From NCBI GenBank assembly GCA_029219425.1, contig JAQXTJ010000039.1:1-32515 (forward strand): a stretch of 32,515 bases of DNA. The letters run 5' to 3'. This document shows, in pieces, positions 1 through 7,637 of the stretch (position 1 is the first letter of the stretch; every line of letters starts with the position of its first letter). The notes beneath the pieces were generated by a model. It saw only the letters and a list, made by a program, of their open reading frames with translations, searched no databases and had not been told where the DNA came from. The translations under genes and the position numbers were made by a program. The DNA is from Bacteroidales bacterium. GTDB taxonomy: Bacteria; Bacteroidota; Bacteroidia; Bacteroidales; Muribaculaceae.

Positions 1-662
1 TATCGAAGGCTCTTATGGAGAAGGTGGCCATTGCCAAGGGGCGTGAGCTGGGTGATGACGCTGCCACCACCATCTGCTGCACGCGCTATGGCAACGTGAT
101 GGCGAGCCGTGGCTCTGTGATTCCGCTGTGGGTGGACCAGATGCAGGAGGGCAAGCCCATAACTATCACCGACCCCAACATGACGCGCTTCATGATGACG
201 CTCGACGACGCTGTTGACCTGGTGGTGTATGCGTTCACACATGGGCGCAATGGCGACCTTTTTGTGCAGAAGGCTCCGGCTGCCACGCTGAGTACGCTTG
301 CCGAGGCGCTGAAGCAGACTTATGCGCAGGTTGATCCTAAATATTGCGACACTGAGGTGAGGGTGATTGGCACTCGCCATGGCGAGAAGCTATATGAGAC
401 GCTGGTGACGCGCGAGGAGATGGCCAAGGCTATCGACATGGGCGACTACTACCGCATTCCCTGCGACACGCGCGACCTTAACTACGACAAATTCTACACG
501 GAGGGGAGTGAGGATGTGTCGCGCATTGAGGACTATCACTCGCACAACACTCACCGCCTCGATGTGGAGGAGATGAAGCAGTTGCTGCTGAAGCTGCGGT
601 TTATTCGCGAGGACCTGGGGCTTCAGCCGCGTGCCAAGGCTAAGGAGATAAGGAGTGAATGA
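1..662 (+). CDS. fnlA/capE: UDP-GlcNAc 4,6-dehydratase/5-epimerase (FnlA/CapE type), 3' part
   Basis: This is the C-terminal 219 codons or so of an extended short-chain dehydrogenase of the FnlA/CapE/WbjB type. The frame is open to the left edge (first whole codon at 3, SKALMEKV), so the start and the NAD-binding Rossmann half lie outside. Family-typical stretches are CTRYGNVMASRGSVIPLW, ITDPNMTRFMMTLDDAVDLV and FVQKAPAATLSTLAEAL, followed by GTRHGEKLYETLVTREEM. The enzyme makes the first step from UDP-GlcNAc toward UDP-L-FucNAc by 4,6-dehydration and C5 epimerisation in the cytoplasm. FnlB/CapF and FnlC/CapG homologues follow in the expected order, which supports the call. It is truncated only by the window edge. 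Confidence 0.93.
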   Translation, partial: SKALMEKVAIAKGRELGDDAATTICCTRYGNVMASRGSVIPLWVDQMQEGKPITITDPNMTRFMMTLDDAVDLVVYAFTHGRNGDLFVQKAPAATLSTLAEALKQTYAQVDPKYCDTEVRVIGTRHGEKLYETLVTREEMAKAIDMGDYYRIPCDTRDLNYDKFYTEGSEDVSRIEDYHSHNTHRLDVEEMKQLLLKLRFIREDLGLQPRAKAKEIRSE

Positions 663-688
663 TTTACGCCAAATAATGGAGGACTGAT

Positions 689-1084
689 ATGAAGATAGAC
701 AATGCTTTGCTCGACAGGCTTAGCGAGGAAGCCAGGCGATCGCCACGCCTGCGCATGAACTACGACATGCGCACAACTGCGGCCGATGGCAGCCAGCGAA
801 TGCTCAATGCCCTTGAGCCGGGCACGGTGCTGCCCATTCACCGTCACCGCACCACTGCTGAGACTGTGGTGGGCATCCGCGGACGGCTGAAGGAGACGTT
901 CTATGACGATGACGGGCACTTGACGGGCACTTTCATCGTGGAGCCGTGTGGCGAGTGCCCGGTGCTTCAGGTGCCTGCCGGCGTGTGGCACTCATCGGAG
1001 AGCCTTGAAAGCGGCACGGTGATATTTGAGGCAAAGGATGGGGCATACGAGCCTTTGTCGGAAGAAGACATATTGTTGAAGTGA
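689..1084 (+). CDS. wbuC: WbuC family cupin-fold metalloprotein
   Basis: A 131-residue protein with a single cupin domain. The putative metal ligands sit in LPIHRHRTTAE and in the later VPAGVWHSSES segment, and the N-terminus (MKIDNALLDRLSEEARRSPR) matches the WbuC family. WbuC homologues are commonly encoded inside O-antigen and capsule clusters with FnlA-type genes, but their reaction is not established; a role in sugar-nucleotide or glycan tailoring is inference. The start is preceded by a good purine-rich site (GGAGGA) 9 bases upstream. It lies 26 bases after fnlA/capE and is probably cotranscribed with it. Confidence 0.85.
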   Translation: MKIDNALLDRLSEEARRSPRLRMNYDMRTTAADGSQRMLNALEPGTVLPIHRHRTTAETVVGIRGRLKETFYDDDGHLTGTFIVEPCGECPVLQVPAGVWHSSESLESGTVIFEAKDGAYEPLSEEDILLK

Positions 1085-1206
1085 GAATTTTTCCGGCTTC
1101 TTATTGAATGGTTGCACGCAGGGTTCACGAATTGAAATGTCGGTTTGGGGGATTCTGCGTGAAGTGTTTAGTACCGGATGGTTAAAAAAAAAGAAGATAA
1201 TCGACA

Positions 1207-2409
1207 ATGAGGATATTAGTGACAGGTGCGAAGGGGTTTGTCGGGAAGAACCTTTGCGCCCAACTGAAGAATATACGCGATGGGAAGGCGCGTTGCTACG
1301 GCGACTTGGCGATAGAGGAGGTGCGTGAGTATGACATCGACTCTACGGCTGAGGAACTCGACCGCTGGTGCAGCGACTGCGACTTTGTGTTTAATCTTGC
1401 CGGAGTGAACCGTCCGCAGAATCCGGAGGAGTTCATGCAGGGCAATTTTGGCTTTGCTTCCACTCTGCTCGACACATTGAAAAAGCACGGCAACCGCTGC
1501 CCGGTGATGCTGGCGTCGAGCGCACAGGCTTCTTTGGCAGGACGTTTTGGCAACTCGGAGTATGGCAGCTCGAAGAAGGCCGGTGAGGAGCTGTTTCTTG
1601 CTTATGGGGCTGAAACAGGGGCGAGTATGCTTATTTACCGATTCCCTAATCTCTATGGGAAGTGGTGCCGCCCCAACTACAACTCGGCGGTGGCTACATT
1701 TTGCAACAATATTGCCAACGACCTGCCAATCACAGTGAACGACCCGAGCGTGGAGCTGGAGCTGCTCTATATTGATGACCTTGTGGATGAGATGATTGCC
1801 GCACTCAAGGGTGAGGAACACCGCTGCGAGTTTGACGGGCTTGAGGTGCTGCCGGGTGCCGGTGGACGCTATTGCTACTGCCCGGTGACGCACAAGGCCA
1901 CTCTTGGAGAAATAGTTGACTTGCTGCACGGCTTTGCTGCGATGCCAAAGACGCTGATGATACCCGAAATTCCGGCTGACTCGCTGGCGAAACGCCTCTA
2001 CAGCACTTTTCTGAGCTATCTGCCGAAGGAGAAGACTATTTTCGACCTGAAGATGAATTGCGACGACCGTGGCTCATTCACTGAGCTGGTGCGCACGCTG
2101 AAATGCGGACAGGTGTCGGTGAACATCAGCAAGCCCGGCATCACCAAGGGGCAGCACTGGCATCACACGAAGTGGGAGCAGTTTATCGTGGTGAGCGGAC
2201 ACGGACTGATTCAGCTACGCAAGGAGGGCACCGGCGAGGTCATCAGCTATGAGGTGAGCGGCGAGCGAATACAGAGCGTGATAATGCTGCCGGGATACAC
2301 CCACAATATCATCAACCTGAGCGACACCGACGACCTGGTGACGGTGATGTACTGCAACGAGCTCTTCGATGCCACCCGTCCCGACACATACTTCGACCCT
2401 GTGGAATAA
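1207..2409 (+). CDS. fnlB/capF: UDP-2-acetamido-2,6-dideoxy-hexulose reductase (FnlB/CapF type), SDR + cupin
   Basis: A 400-residue bifunctional-type protein. The N-terminal half is an extended SDR: the nucleotide-binding loop is VTGAKGFVGKN at residues 5-15 and the catalytic YxxxK pair is about Tyr119/Lys123 (EYGSSKKAGE). The C-terminal third is a cupin with HWHHTKWEQFIVVSG and the later LPGYTHNI, as in Staphylococcus CapF. In that family the cupin epimerises at C3 and the SDR then reduces C4 with NADPH, giving UDP-2-acetamido-2,6-dideoxy-L-talose. It sits between the FnlA/CapE and FnlC/CapG homologues, completing the UDP-L-FucNAc route. The length is slightly above the roughly 370 residues of CapF. 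Confidence 0.93.
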   Translation: MRILVTGAKGFVGKNLCAQLKNIRDGKARCYGDLAIEEVREYDIDSTAEELDRWCSDCDFVFNLAGVNRPQNPEEFMQGNFGFASTLLDTLKKHGNRCPVMLASSAQASLAGRFGNSEYGSSKKAGEELFLAYGAETGASMLIYRFPNLYGKWCRPNYNSAVATFCNNIANDLPITVNDPSVELELLYIDDLVDEMIAALKGEEHRCEFDGLEVLPGAGGRYCYCPVTHKATLGEIVDLLHGFAAMPKTLMIPEIPADSLAKRLYSTFLSYLPKEKTIFDLKMNCDDRGSFTELVRTLKCGQVSVNISKPGITKGQHWHHTKWEQFIVVSGHGLIQLRKEGTGEVISYEVSGERIQSVIMLPGYTHNIINLSDTDDLVTVMYCNELFDATRPDTYFDPVE

Positions 2410-2973
2410 CCGGAAATTCGTGTAAATGTTTTGGCGTTTTCTCGCAGATGCGTTATAGAGGGGCAATTTTGGCTCTCGCAGAGGTATGGAGTACGCGAAG
2501 GCATTATTAGATGCGCAATCGATGTGCATCGCATTCCGGGAGCAGGCTTGCTTGAGTCGGTGTACCCCAGAAAGCATTGTCTTAAGAATTGAAATCGAAT
2601 GGGTATAAGGTTGAGGAAAACTCGATAAGCCTATTGGACTGTTGATTAACTTTATATTCTCCCCTTGATACCCTCTTTTGAGGACATCAATCCCGTTAGC
2701 AGACAAGGCTGGTAAGTGGTATAAGCCAAGAACGGAATTTTGAGGTGATAGCGAACGATACGCGGAGAGCTATACGAAGATTACTGAAGATTATACGGAC
2801 TTGAGTGATAGAGGTTATGATATCATTGATAAGGTAGAGATTGGTTGTGTGCTTTTTGTGGGTATCAATCCTTCTTACGATGAATCCAGGAGTGTTGCTG
2901 ATGCAAGCATTATCATGCGCTATTGGCAATAACACTTTTAATCTTGATGAGTTGCAAACTTTATTGCTTAAAA
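2410..2973. other. AT-richer stretch without an intact gene, interrupting the capF-capG unit
   Basis: No complete coding region is convincing here. Base composition and codon pattern differ from the flanking polysaccharide genes. The first part (about 2430-2600) contains a short direct repeat (CTCGCAGA at two places, about 40 bases apart) and a small dyad (GATGC...GCATC near 2510). A minus-strand frame is open from 2706 into capF, but no family is recognised in it. The last part carries the fragment annotated at 2744-2932. It is best read as decayed inserted DNA. Confidence 0.5.
2744..2932 (+). pseudogene. Fragment of a UDG-superfamily-like protein (VLFVGINPSY motif)
   Basis: A 62-codon open stretch with no start codon, bounded by an in-frame TGA at 2741 and a TAA at 2930. 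It reads GDSERYAESYTKITED, then KVEIGCVLFVGINPSYDES, then ends after MRYWQ. The LFVGINPS signature resembles the N-terminal active-site region of small uracil-DNA-glycosylase-superfamily proteins of Bacteroidota, which are normally much longer. There is no recognisable continuation downstream, so this looks like a 5'-proximal remnant. The family assignment rests on one motif and is tentative. Confidence 0.4.
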
Positions 2974-3005
2974 TTTGTTGGAGAAGTGGATTTTATCTAC
3001 TTTTG
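2974..3005 (+). promoter_or_regulatory. Bacteroidota-type promoter for the putative antitoxin/toxin pair
   Basis: TTTG at 2974-2977, a 20-base spacer, then TACTTTTG at 2998-3005, a full match to the TTTG-N19/20-TAnnTTTG pattern. Transcription would start near 3011, about 18 bases before the ATG at 3029. Confidence 0.7.
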
Positions 3006-3028
3006 CATCAAATAAATCAGTCAGGAAT

Positions 3029-3220
3029 ATGAGTATAAGGGAATATCGTTTGACCTCGACGGAGGAACCGTCAGATGAGTTTTTTCATGAGCTGATGCTC
3101 CAGGTTGCAGAATCGGCAAGGGATAGTTCGGAAAGAGCCGAGCAGGCATTGCGCAAGATGATGATGGAAACGATAGCCACCATCAATAAACAGCGAAACG
3201 TAGTGCCTAGTCAAATTTGA
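3029..3220 (+). CDS. Small helical protein, putative antitoxin of a zeta-toxin pair
   Basis: A 63-residue charged, helical protein (begins MSIREYRLTSTEEPSDEF, ends NKQRNVVPSQI). No catalytic motif is visible. The ATG at 3029 is preferred over the further-upstream start at 2975 because the promoter at 2974-3005 would place the earlier start before the transcript begins. It ends 10 bases before the ATG of a zeta-toxin-like pseudogene, and small proteins of this look precede COG4185/zeta-type kinases in Bacteroidota. The antitoxin role is inferred from this arrangement. It appears intact although its partner is broken. Confidence 0.65.
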   Translation: MSIREYRLTSTEEPSDEFFHELMLQVAESARDSSERAEQALRKMMMETIATINKQRNVVPSQI

Positions 3221-3230
3221 TTGTCGAGAT

Positions 3231-3553
3231 ATGAGTTCCGTTCAACGACCGGTACTTTGTGTGGTTGCCGGGCCAAATTCTATGTCTGCACTGAAAATCC
3301 TAATATCAATGTGCTGCGTATTGCCCAACGCTATCTGAATGGCGGACATGAAGTGCCAATTTCGAAGATTTTCAGCCGTTACTATAAGTCGCTGACATTT
3401 GCAGCACAGGCAATCAGGTTTGTTGATAGGGCATACGTCTATGACAATTCGCGTGAGAATGAGCTTCCGCAACTGCTTTATCGCACATCAGAAGGTTCGG
3501 TTTTCAAAAGATATTCCGACAATATCCCATTGTGGGCTGAATCATTGATTTGA
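3231..3553 (+). pseudogene. Zeta toxin-like kinase with internal deletion and frame change
   Basis: From the ATG at 3231 the frame reads MSSVQRPVLCVVAGPN, the usual opening of COG4185/zeta-type P-loop kinases just before the GAGKS loop. At about 3277 the similarity jumps to another frame, which continues FYVCTENPNINVLRIAQRY, then GGHEVPISKIFSRYYKSL and DRAYVYDNS, the C-terminal part of the same family, ending at the TGA at 3551-3553. Roughly 100 codons (Walker A lysine, catalytic Asp region) are missing at the junction and the two parts are out of frame. The toxin is therefore almost certainly inactive. The deletion size is estimated from family length, not measured. Confidence 0.75.
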
Positions 3554-3638
3554 TAATATTTATAACATTCTTGTCGTTCCGAGAGTCTTCTTCCGGACGA
3601 TTAACTTGCATCCAATTATTTCTGAAGAATCAATCATT

Positions 3639-4832
3639 ATGGAACAGAAACAACCGAAATACGATTACTCGGATGTGCATTTCGAGGACAATGGGAAGAT
3701 AAAGCTGATTATTGTGGTGGGGACGAGGCCGGAGATTATCAGGCTGGCTGCGGTGATTGACAAGTGCCGCCGCTACTTCGACGTGATTCTCGCCCACACC
3801 GGGCAGAACTACGACTACAACCTGAATGGAATTTTCTTCCGCGACCTGAAGCTGGCTGAGCCAGAGGTGTATATGAACGCTGTCGGCGATGACCTCGGGG
3901 CTACTTGTGGCAATATTATTAATTGCTCCTACAAGCTCTTTGCGCAGACGAAGCCCGATGCCGTTCTGGTGCTGGGCGACACAAATTCGTGCCTATCTGT
4001 GATTGGCGCGAAGAGGCTGCATATACCAATCTTCCACATGGAGGCAGGCAACCGCTGCAAGGACGAGTGCCTGCCCGAAGAGACCAACCGCCGCATAGTG
4101 GATATTATCAGCGACGTGAATATGGCTTATTCGGAGCACGCCCGCCGCTATCTCGCAGATTGTGGCTTGCCCAGGGAGCGAACCTATGTGACCGGCTCAC
4201 CTATGGCCGAGGTGCTTCACAACAACTTGGCCGAGATTGAGGCGAGCGATGTGCACAGTCGGTTAGGGCTTGAGAAGGGAAGGTACATACTTCTCAGTGC
4301 GCACCGCGAGGAGAATATCGACACTGAGAAGAATTTCCTCTCGTTATTCACAGCCATCAACAAGATGGCAGAGAAATATGATATGCCTATTCTCTACAGT
4401 TGTCATCCCCGGAGCCGCAACCGCCTTGCCGCGAGCGGGTTCAAGCTCGATGAGCGTGTGATTCGGCATGAGCCACTCGGATTTCACGACTACAATTGCC
4501 TGCAAATGAACGCGTTTGCCGTGGTGAGCGACAGTGGCACTCTTCCCGAGGAATCATCGTTCTTCACCAGCGTGGGGCATCCATTCCCGGCGATTTGCAT
4601 ACGCACATCCACCGAGCGTCCTGAGGCAATCGACAAGGCCGACTTCATCATTGCCGGAATCGACGAGAAGTCGCTGCTTCAGGCAGTGGACACGGCAGTG
4701 GAGCTGTGCCGCGACGGGCATCATGGCACGCCTGTGCCCGACTATGTGGAGGAGAACGTGAGCACTAAGGTGGTGAAAATCATACAGAGCTATGTGGGCA
4801 TAGTGAACCGCATGGTGTGGCGTAAATACTGA
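3639..4832 (+). CDS. fnlC/capG: UDP-GlcNAc 2-epimerase family, FnlC/CapG type
   Basis: A 397-residue non-hydrolysing UDP-GlcNAc 2-epimerase homologue. Family motifs appear in order: VVGTRPEIIRLAAVI, HTGQNYDYN, VLGDTNSCLSVI, HMEAGNRCKDECLPEETNRR, VTGSPMAEVL, LSAHREENID, SCHPRSRNRL and SDSGTLPEESSFF. In the FnlA-B-C set it epimerises C2 to yield UDP-L-FucNAc; used alone, the same fold would be WecB (UDP-ManNAc). Context favours FnlC/CapG. I use the ATG at 3639 rather than a TTG at 3606, because homologues begin with a short charged leader like MEQKQPKYDYSDVHFEDNGK. Unusually, it is separated from capF by 1.2 kb of gene debris. Confidence 0.92.
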   Translation: MEQKQPKYDYSDVHFEDNGKIKLIIVVGTRPEIIRLAAVIDKCRRYFDVILAHTGQNYDYNLNGIFFRDLKLAEPEVYMNAVGDDLGATCGNIINCSYKLFAQTKPDAVLVLGDTNSCLSVIGAKRLHIPIFHMEAGNRCKDECLPEETNRRIVDIISDVNMAYSEHARRYLADCGLPRERTYVTGSPMAEVLHNNLAEIEASDVHSRLGLEKGRYILLSAHREENIDTEKNFLSLFTAINKMAEKYDMPILYSCHPRSRNRLAASGFKLDERVIRHEPLGFHDYNCLQMNAFAVVSDSGTLPEESSFFTSVGHPFPAICIRTSTERPEAIDKADFIIAGIDEKSLLQAVDTAVELCRDGHHGTPVPDYVEENVSTKVVKIIQSYVGIVNRMVWRKY

Positions 4833-4867
4833 ATTTTCACGAAAAATGAAACAATGTGTGAGATAGT

Positions 4868-5245
4868 ATGAGGGTGATTGGAAATTTGCTCTGGTGGGTG
4901 TTTGGCGGTCTTGAGGCTGCTGTTGGGTATTTCACGGGCAGTCTGGCTATAGCACTGACGATAGTGGGAATACCCGTTGCGTTGCAGACGCTCAAGCTGG
5001 GACTTCTGTGCCTGTGGCCCTTCGGGGCTGAGGTGCGTGCCACTAATTGCCCCATGGGGTGCATTCGCATTCCGCTGAATGTGCTCTGGATGGTATTTGG
5101 CGGCCTGTGGTCGTGCCTGATGCACATTCTCTTTGGGGTGTTGCTGGCGATAACGCTGGTGGGCATTCCATTTGCGAAGCAGCACTTAAAGATGGCAGGG
5201 CTGTCGCTTGCACCCTTTGGCAAGGAAGTGATACTTAAATTTTGA
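4868..5245 (+). CDS. yccF: YccF domain-containing membrane protein
   Basis: A 125-residue integral membrane protein made of two similar halves, each beginning with a hydrophobic segment (LLWWVFGGLEAA; LWMVFGGLWSC) and containing a TLVGIP/TIVGIP element (ALTIVGIPVALQ; AITLVGIPFAKQ) followed by LWPFGAEV or LAPFGKEV. This duplicated pattern is the YccF family. Its function is unknown. It starts 35 bases after capG and is followed 6 bases later by the next gene, so it opens a compact run of five small genes. Confidence 0.9.
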   Translation: MRVIGNLLWWVFGGLEAAVGYFTGSLAIALTIVGIPVALQTLKLGLLCLWPFGAEVRATNCPMGCIRIPLNVLWMVFGGLWSCLMHILFGVLLAITLVGIPFAKQHLKMAGLSLAPFGKEVILKF

Positions 5246-5251
5246 CAAACT

Positions 5252-5551
5252 ATGAACCGCATAGAAGAGGAAAAGGCTGTGGTGGAGCAGATGATAAGGC
5301 TCTACTGCAGCAAGCACGAGGGCAACAAGACACTGTGCAGTGATTGTGAAGAGTTGCTGAGATATGCCACGGCGCGGCTGTCGCACTGCCGCTTTGGAAA
5401 CGACAAGCCCACTTGCAAGCAGTGTCCCTTGCACTGTTACCGACGGGAGATGAAGGAGCGTATCAGGGCTGTGATGAGGTGGTCGGGACCGCGAATGATA
5501 ATATATCACCCGGTTGCGGCAATAAAGCATCTTTGGCGTGAATTGTGGTGA
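5252..5551 (+). CDS. Nitrous oxide-stimulated promoter family protein
   Basis: A 99-residue cysteine-rich cytoplasmic protein. Cysteines fall in YCSKH, LCSDCEELL, SHCRFG, TCKQCPLHCY, followed by MKERIRAVMRWSGPRM, the pattern of the nitrous oxide-stimulated promoter family (PF11756). The spaced Cys pairs suggest a metal or Fe-S site; this is inference. The biochemical role is unknown and the family name comes from expression data elsewhere. It starts 6 bases after yccF. Confidence 0.85.
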   Translation: MNRIEEEKAVVEQMIRLYCSKHEGNKTLCSDCEELLRYATARLSHCRFGNDKPTCKQCPLHCYRREMKERIRAVMRWSGPRMIIYHPVAAIKHLWRELW

Positions 5552-5579
5552 TTTTTTATAAGCAAACAAAAAGATTGAC

Positions 5580-5984
5580 ATGGCAAACAATAAGCGTGAA
5601 TATGCAAAGGCCAACAAGGATTGGCTTGCGGCAAAGGCCAAGGAGGAGGGCGTGAAGGTACTGGAGAAGGGGGTGTGCTACCGTGTGCTCGCCGAAGGGC
5701 GCAACGATGGCCGGCATCCCACTACGCGCAGTGTGATCACGGCGCACTACACGGGCCGGACCATTGACGGCCGGGAGTTTGACAGCAGCCGGGGCGGAGT
5801 GCCGCCTGCACTGCGTGTGAACGAGGTGATTGATGGGTGGATAGTTGCGCTGCAACACATGTGTGTTGGCGACCGCTGGGAAGTGTATATCCCAGCCGAA
5901 ATGGGCTATGGCCGCTACTCTCAGCCGGGGATTCCAGCCGGGTCCACACTGATATTTGAGATAGAGCTGGTGAGTGTGAACTGA
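5580..5984 (+). CDS. FKBP-type peptidyl-prolyl cis-trans isomerase
   Basis: A 134-residue protein with a helical N-terminal arm (residues 1-30) and a single FKBP domain. Visible family elements are HYTGRTIDGREFDSS, VIDGWIVALQHMCVGDRWEV, IPAEMGYG and GIPAGSTLIFEIELV. It would catalyse prolyl isomerisation in protein folding. No signal peptide or lipobox is present, so a cytoplasmic location is likely, unlike many Bacteroidota FKBPs. It is probably cotranscribed with its neighbours (28 bases after the previous gene). Confidence 0.92.
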   Translation: MANNKREYAKANKDWLAAKAKEEGVKVLEKGVCYRVLAEGRNDGRHPTTRSVITAHYTGRTIDGREFDSSRGGVPPALRVNEVIDGWIVALQHMCVGDRWEVYIPAEMGYGRYSQPGIPAGSTLIFEIELVSVN

Positions 5985-6005
5985 AACATGCAGAGGCCTC
6001 TCGAT

Positions 6006-6314
6006 ATGAAGAAGAAAGTGAGGATTGTGGCGATGAGGCGGGTGGAGCACCGCGACCTTATGGAACGATATGAGAATCCCATAGAGCACACCTGTGATGT
6101 GCTTGAGGGGCAGGAGTGGGTGAGCGTAGGTGCGCAGCGGCCCGAGGGGTTATGCCCGGAGGCCTGGAAAACGATGCGAGAGTTTGTTGAGGCTCTGGCT
6201 CGAGGCGAGGGCAACTTCTTTGATGGGTGGATGCGGAATCCTCAGAGCGCCATGATAAGTTGCAACGACGGCTTCCGCCCAGTGAGTTTCCTCATTGAGA
6301 CGATAGAGGGATGA
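6006..6314 (+). CDS. TIGR04076 family protein
   Basis: A 102-residue protein from the ATG at 6006 (MKKKVRIVAMRRVEHRDL). Another in-frame ATG at 5988 would add six residues; the later one is preferred because the beta-strand typical of the family begins there and AGAGG lies about 9 bases upstream. The pattern of an N-terminal KVRIVAMR strand, a GQEWVSV segment, CPEAWKTM in the middle and a C-terminal CNDGFRPVSFLIE matches TIGR04076. Function unknown. Its stop overlaps the next start by 4 bases (ATGA), indicating translational coupling. Confidence 0.82.
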   Translation: MKKKVRIVAMRRVEHRDLMERYENPIEHTCDVLEGQEWVSVGAQRPEGLCPEAWKTMREFVEALARGEGNFFDGWMRNPQSAMISCNDGFRPVSFLIETIEG

Positions 6315-6856
6315 GTGCATTGAGCATACTTGGGCTTGTGCTGCCTCTGCCGGTTGCATTTATTCTGCACGATGCCGAGGAGGCGCTTTTGCAGCGAGGA
6401 TGGATGCTGCGCAATGCCGCACTGGTGAAGGAGCGCATGCCGTGGGCAGTGCCTGTGATTAGCCGCCTGTTGCGCCTCACCACCGGGGCATTTGCCATTG
6501 CCGCTATTGAGGAACTGCTGTTGATACTTGCCGCCACGGCGTGCGTGCTTGTGCAGGCCGGCTTTGCACTTGAGGTGTGGGCGGCAATGGTGATGGCTTT
6601 CGCGCTGCACTTGCTCGTGCATGTGGCTCAGGCTGTGCTGATGCGCGGATATGTGCCCGGACTCGTCACGGCGGTGCTGTTGCTTCCATATTCGGCGTGG
6701 GGAGTGTATTCGCTGTGGCTCGCCATGGGGCTTGGCACGCTGCTGCTGTACACTGTGGCAGGAGTGGCAGTTGCGGCTGTCAACCTGCGCTTTGCCCACT
6801 GGCTTGGAATTGCACTCACATCGGGGCGCAATGCGGCAAAAACAGGCTCTTTGTGA
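6311..6856 (+). CDS. HXXEE domain-containing membrane protein
   Basis: A 181-residue protein with about five to six hydrophobic segments. The defining HxxEE motif is HDAEEALLQRGWM near residue 20, and a second conserved-looking acidic pair (AAIEELLLI) follows in the second membrane region, with HLLVHVAQ in the middle. These match the HXXEE family of integral membrane proteins, for which no function is known. It is translationally coupled to the TIGR04076 gene by a 4-base overlap and closes the five-gene cluster. Confidence 0.85.
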   Translation: MSALSILGLVLPLPVAFILHDAEEALLQRGWMLRNAALVKERMPWAVPVISRLLRLTTGAFAIAAIEELLLILAATACVLVQAGFALEVWAAMVMAFALHLLVHVAQAVLMRGYVPGLVTAVLLLPYSAWGVYSLWLAMGLGTLLLYTVAGVAVAAVNLRFAHWLGIALTSGRNAAKTGSL

Positions 6857-6895
6857 AGCTCTTCATATTCAGGGTGCAAAATTTTTGGGGCATAA

Positions 6896-6927
6896 TTGGC
6901 GTAATTCGTGGAAAATAGCTAATTTTG
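6896..6927 (+). promoter_or_regulatory. Putative promoter for DUF4290-rimM
   Basis: TTG at 6896-6898, a 21-base gap and TAATTTTG at 6920-6927, close to the Bacteroidota TTTG-N-TAnnTTTG pattern. It would leave a leader of about 95 bases before the ATG at 7031. Confidence 0.5.
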
Positions 6928-7030
6928 CAGAATCGCTTGGCGGCATGTCACCGGCAAGACTGGCACTGTGTGGCTGCGTCCGCGATGATGCCAGTGTTAA
7001 TTAACAGATTATTTGGGTAATAAATCTTAG

Positions 7031-7633
7031 ATGGATCAAAAATATAATTCACAACAAAAGAAACTCGTGCTTCCCGAGTATGGAAGAAATGTGCAGCAAA
7101 TGGTGGACTATTGCGTGGCGATTCCCGACCGCGAGGAGCGCACGCGCTGTGCCTACACCATTGTGCAGATAATGGGCAACCTGCTGCCGCAGTTGCGCGA
7201 CACAGAGGACTACAAGCACAAGCTCTGGGATCATCTCGCAATAATGTCGGACTTCAAGCTCGACATCGACTATCCCTACGACAACATAGTGAAGAAGGAG
7301 AGCCTTGTGACCAAGCCAGAGAAAGTGCCCTACGAGCTTGAGCCAATAAAATATCGCCACTATGGCAAGATAATAGAACGCATGATTGACGCTGCATGTG
7401 AGTATCCCGAGGGAGAGGAGAAGGATAATCTCGTCTCGCTCATAGCCAACCACATGAAGAAACTTATTTTCTCGATCAACAAGGATGGCGTGGAGGACGA
7501 GAAGATTCTCAACGACCTCTATCACTACTCGCGCGGCCGCATCAATCTCGACCCCGCCACTTATCGCCTGCATGAGTTTAAGGAAGCTCCGGCACCAGCC
7601 CCGGCACCTTCGAAGAAGAAAAAGAAGAAGTGA
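7031..7633 (+). CDS. DUF4290 domain-containing protein
   Basis: A 200-residue cytoplasmic protein that begins KLVLPEYGRNVQQMVDYC and continues with long amphipathic helices (YKHKLWDHLAIMSDFKLD; YRHYGKIIERMIDAACEYPE), the DUF4290 signature of Bacteroidota. The C-terminus is low-complexity: a Pro-Ala run (APAPAPAP) followed by a string of lysines. Function unknown. In Bacteroides, DUF4290 typically precedes murA and rimM; here rimM follows directly, 4 bases after the stop, and no murA is present in the window. Confidence 0.9.
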   Translation: MDQKYNSQQKKLVLPEYGRNVQQMVDYCVAIPDREERTRCAYTIVQIMGNLLPQLRDTEDYKHKLWDHLAIMSDFKLDIDYPYDNIVKKESLVTKPEKVPYELEPIKYRHYGKIIERMIDAACEYPEGEEKDNLVSLIANHMKKLIFSINKDGVEDEKILNDLYHYSRGRINLDPATYRLHEFKEAPAPAPAPSKKKKKK

Positions 7634-7637
7634 CACT

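Noticed and set aside
1104-1328. 74-codon plus-strand frame between wbuC and capF
   Set aside because: It runs into capF in another frame, shows no motif and lacks a clear start signal.
1216-1929. Long open frame on the minus strand opposite capF (237 codons)
   Set aside because: It is antisense to a confidently identified enzyme, shows no family motif, and its composition follows from codon use on the other strand.
2841-3032. 63-codon plus-strand frame upstream of the putative antitoxin
   Set aside because: It overlaps the UDG-like fragment in another frame and spans the promoter of the antitoxin gene.
7485-7637. N-terminal extension of RimM by 51 codons
   Set aside because: It lies inside the DUF4290 gene, and the RimM domain starts at 7638.
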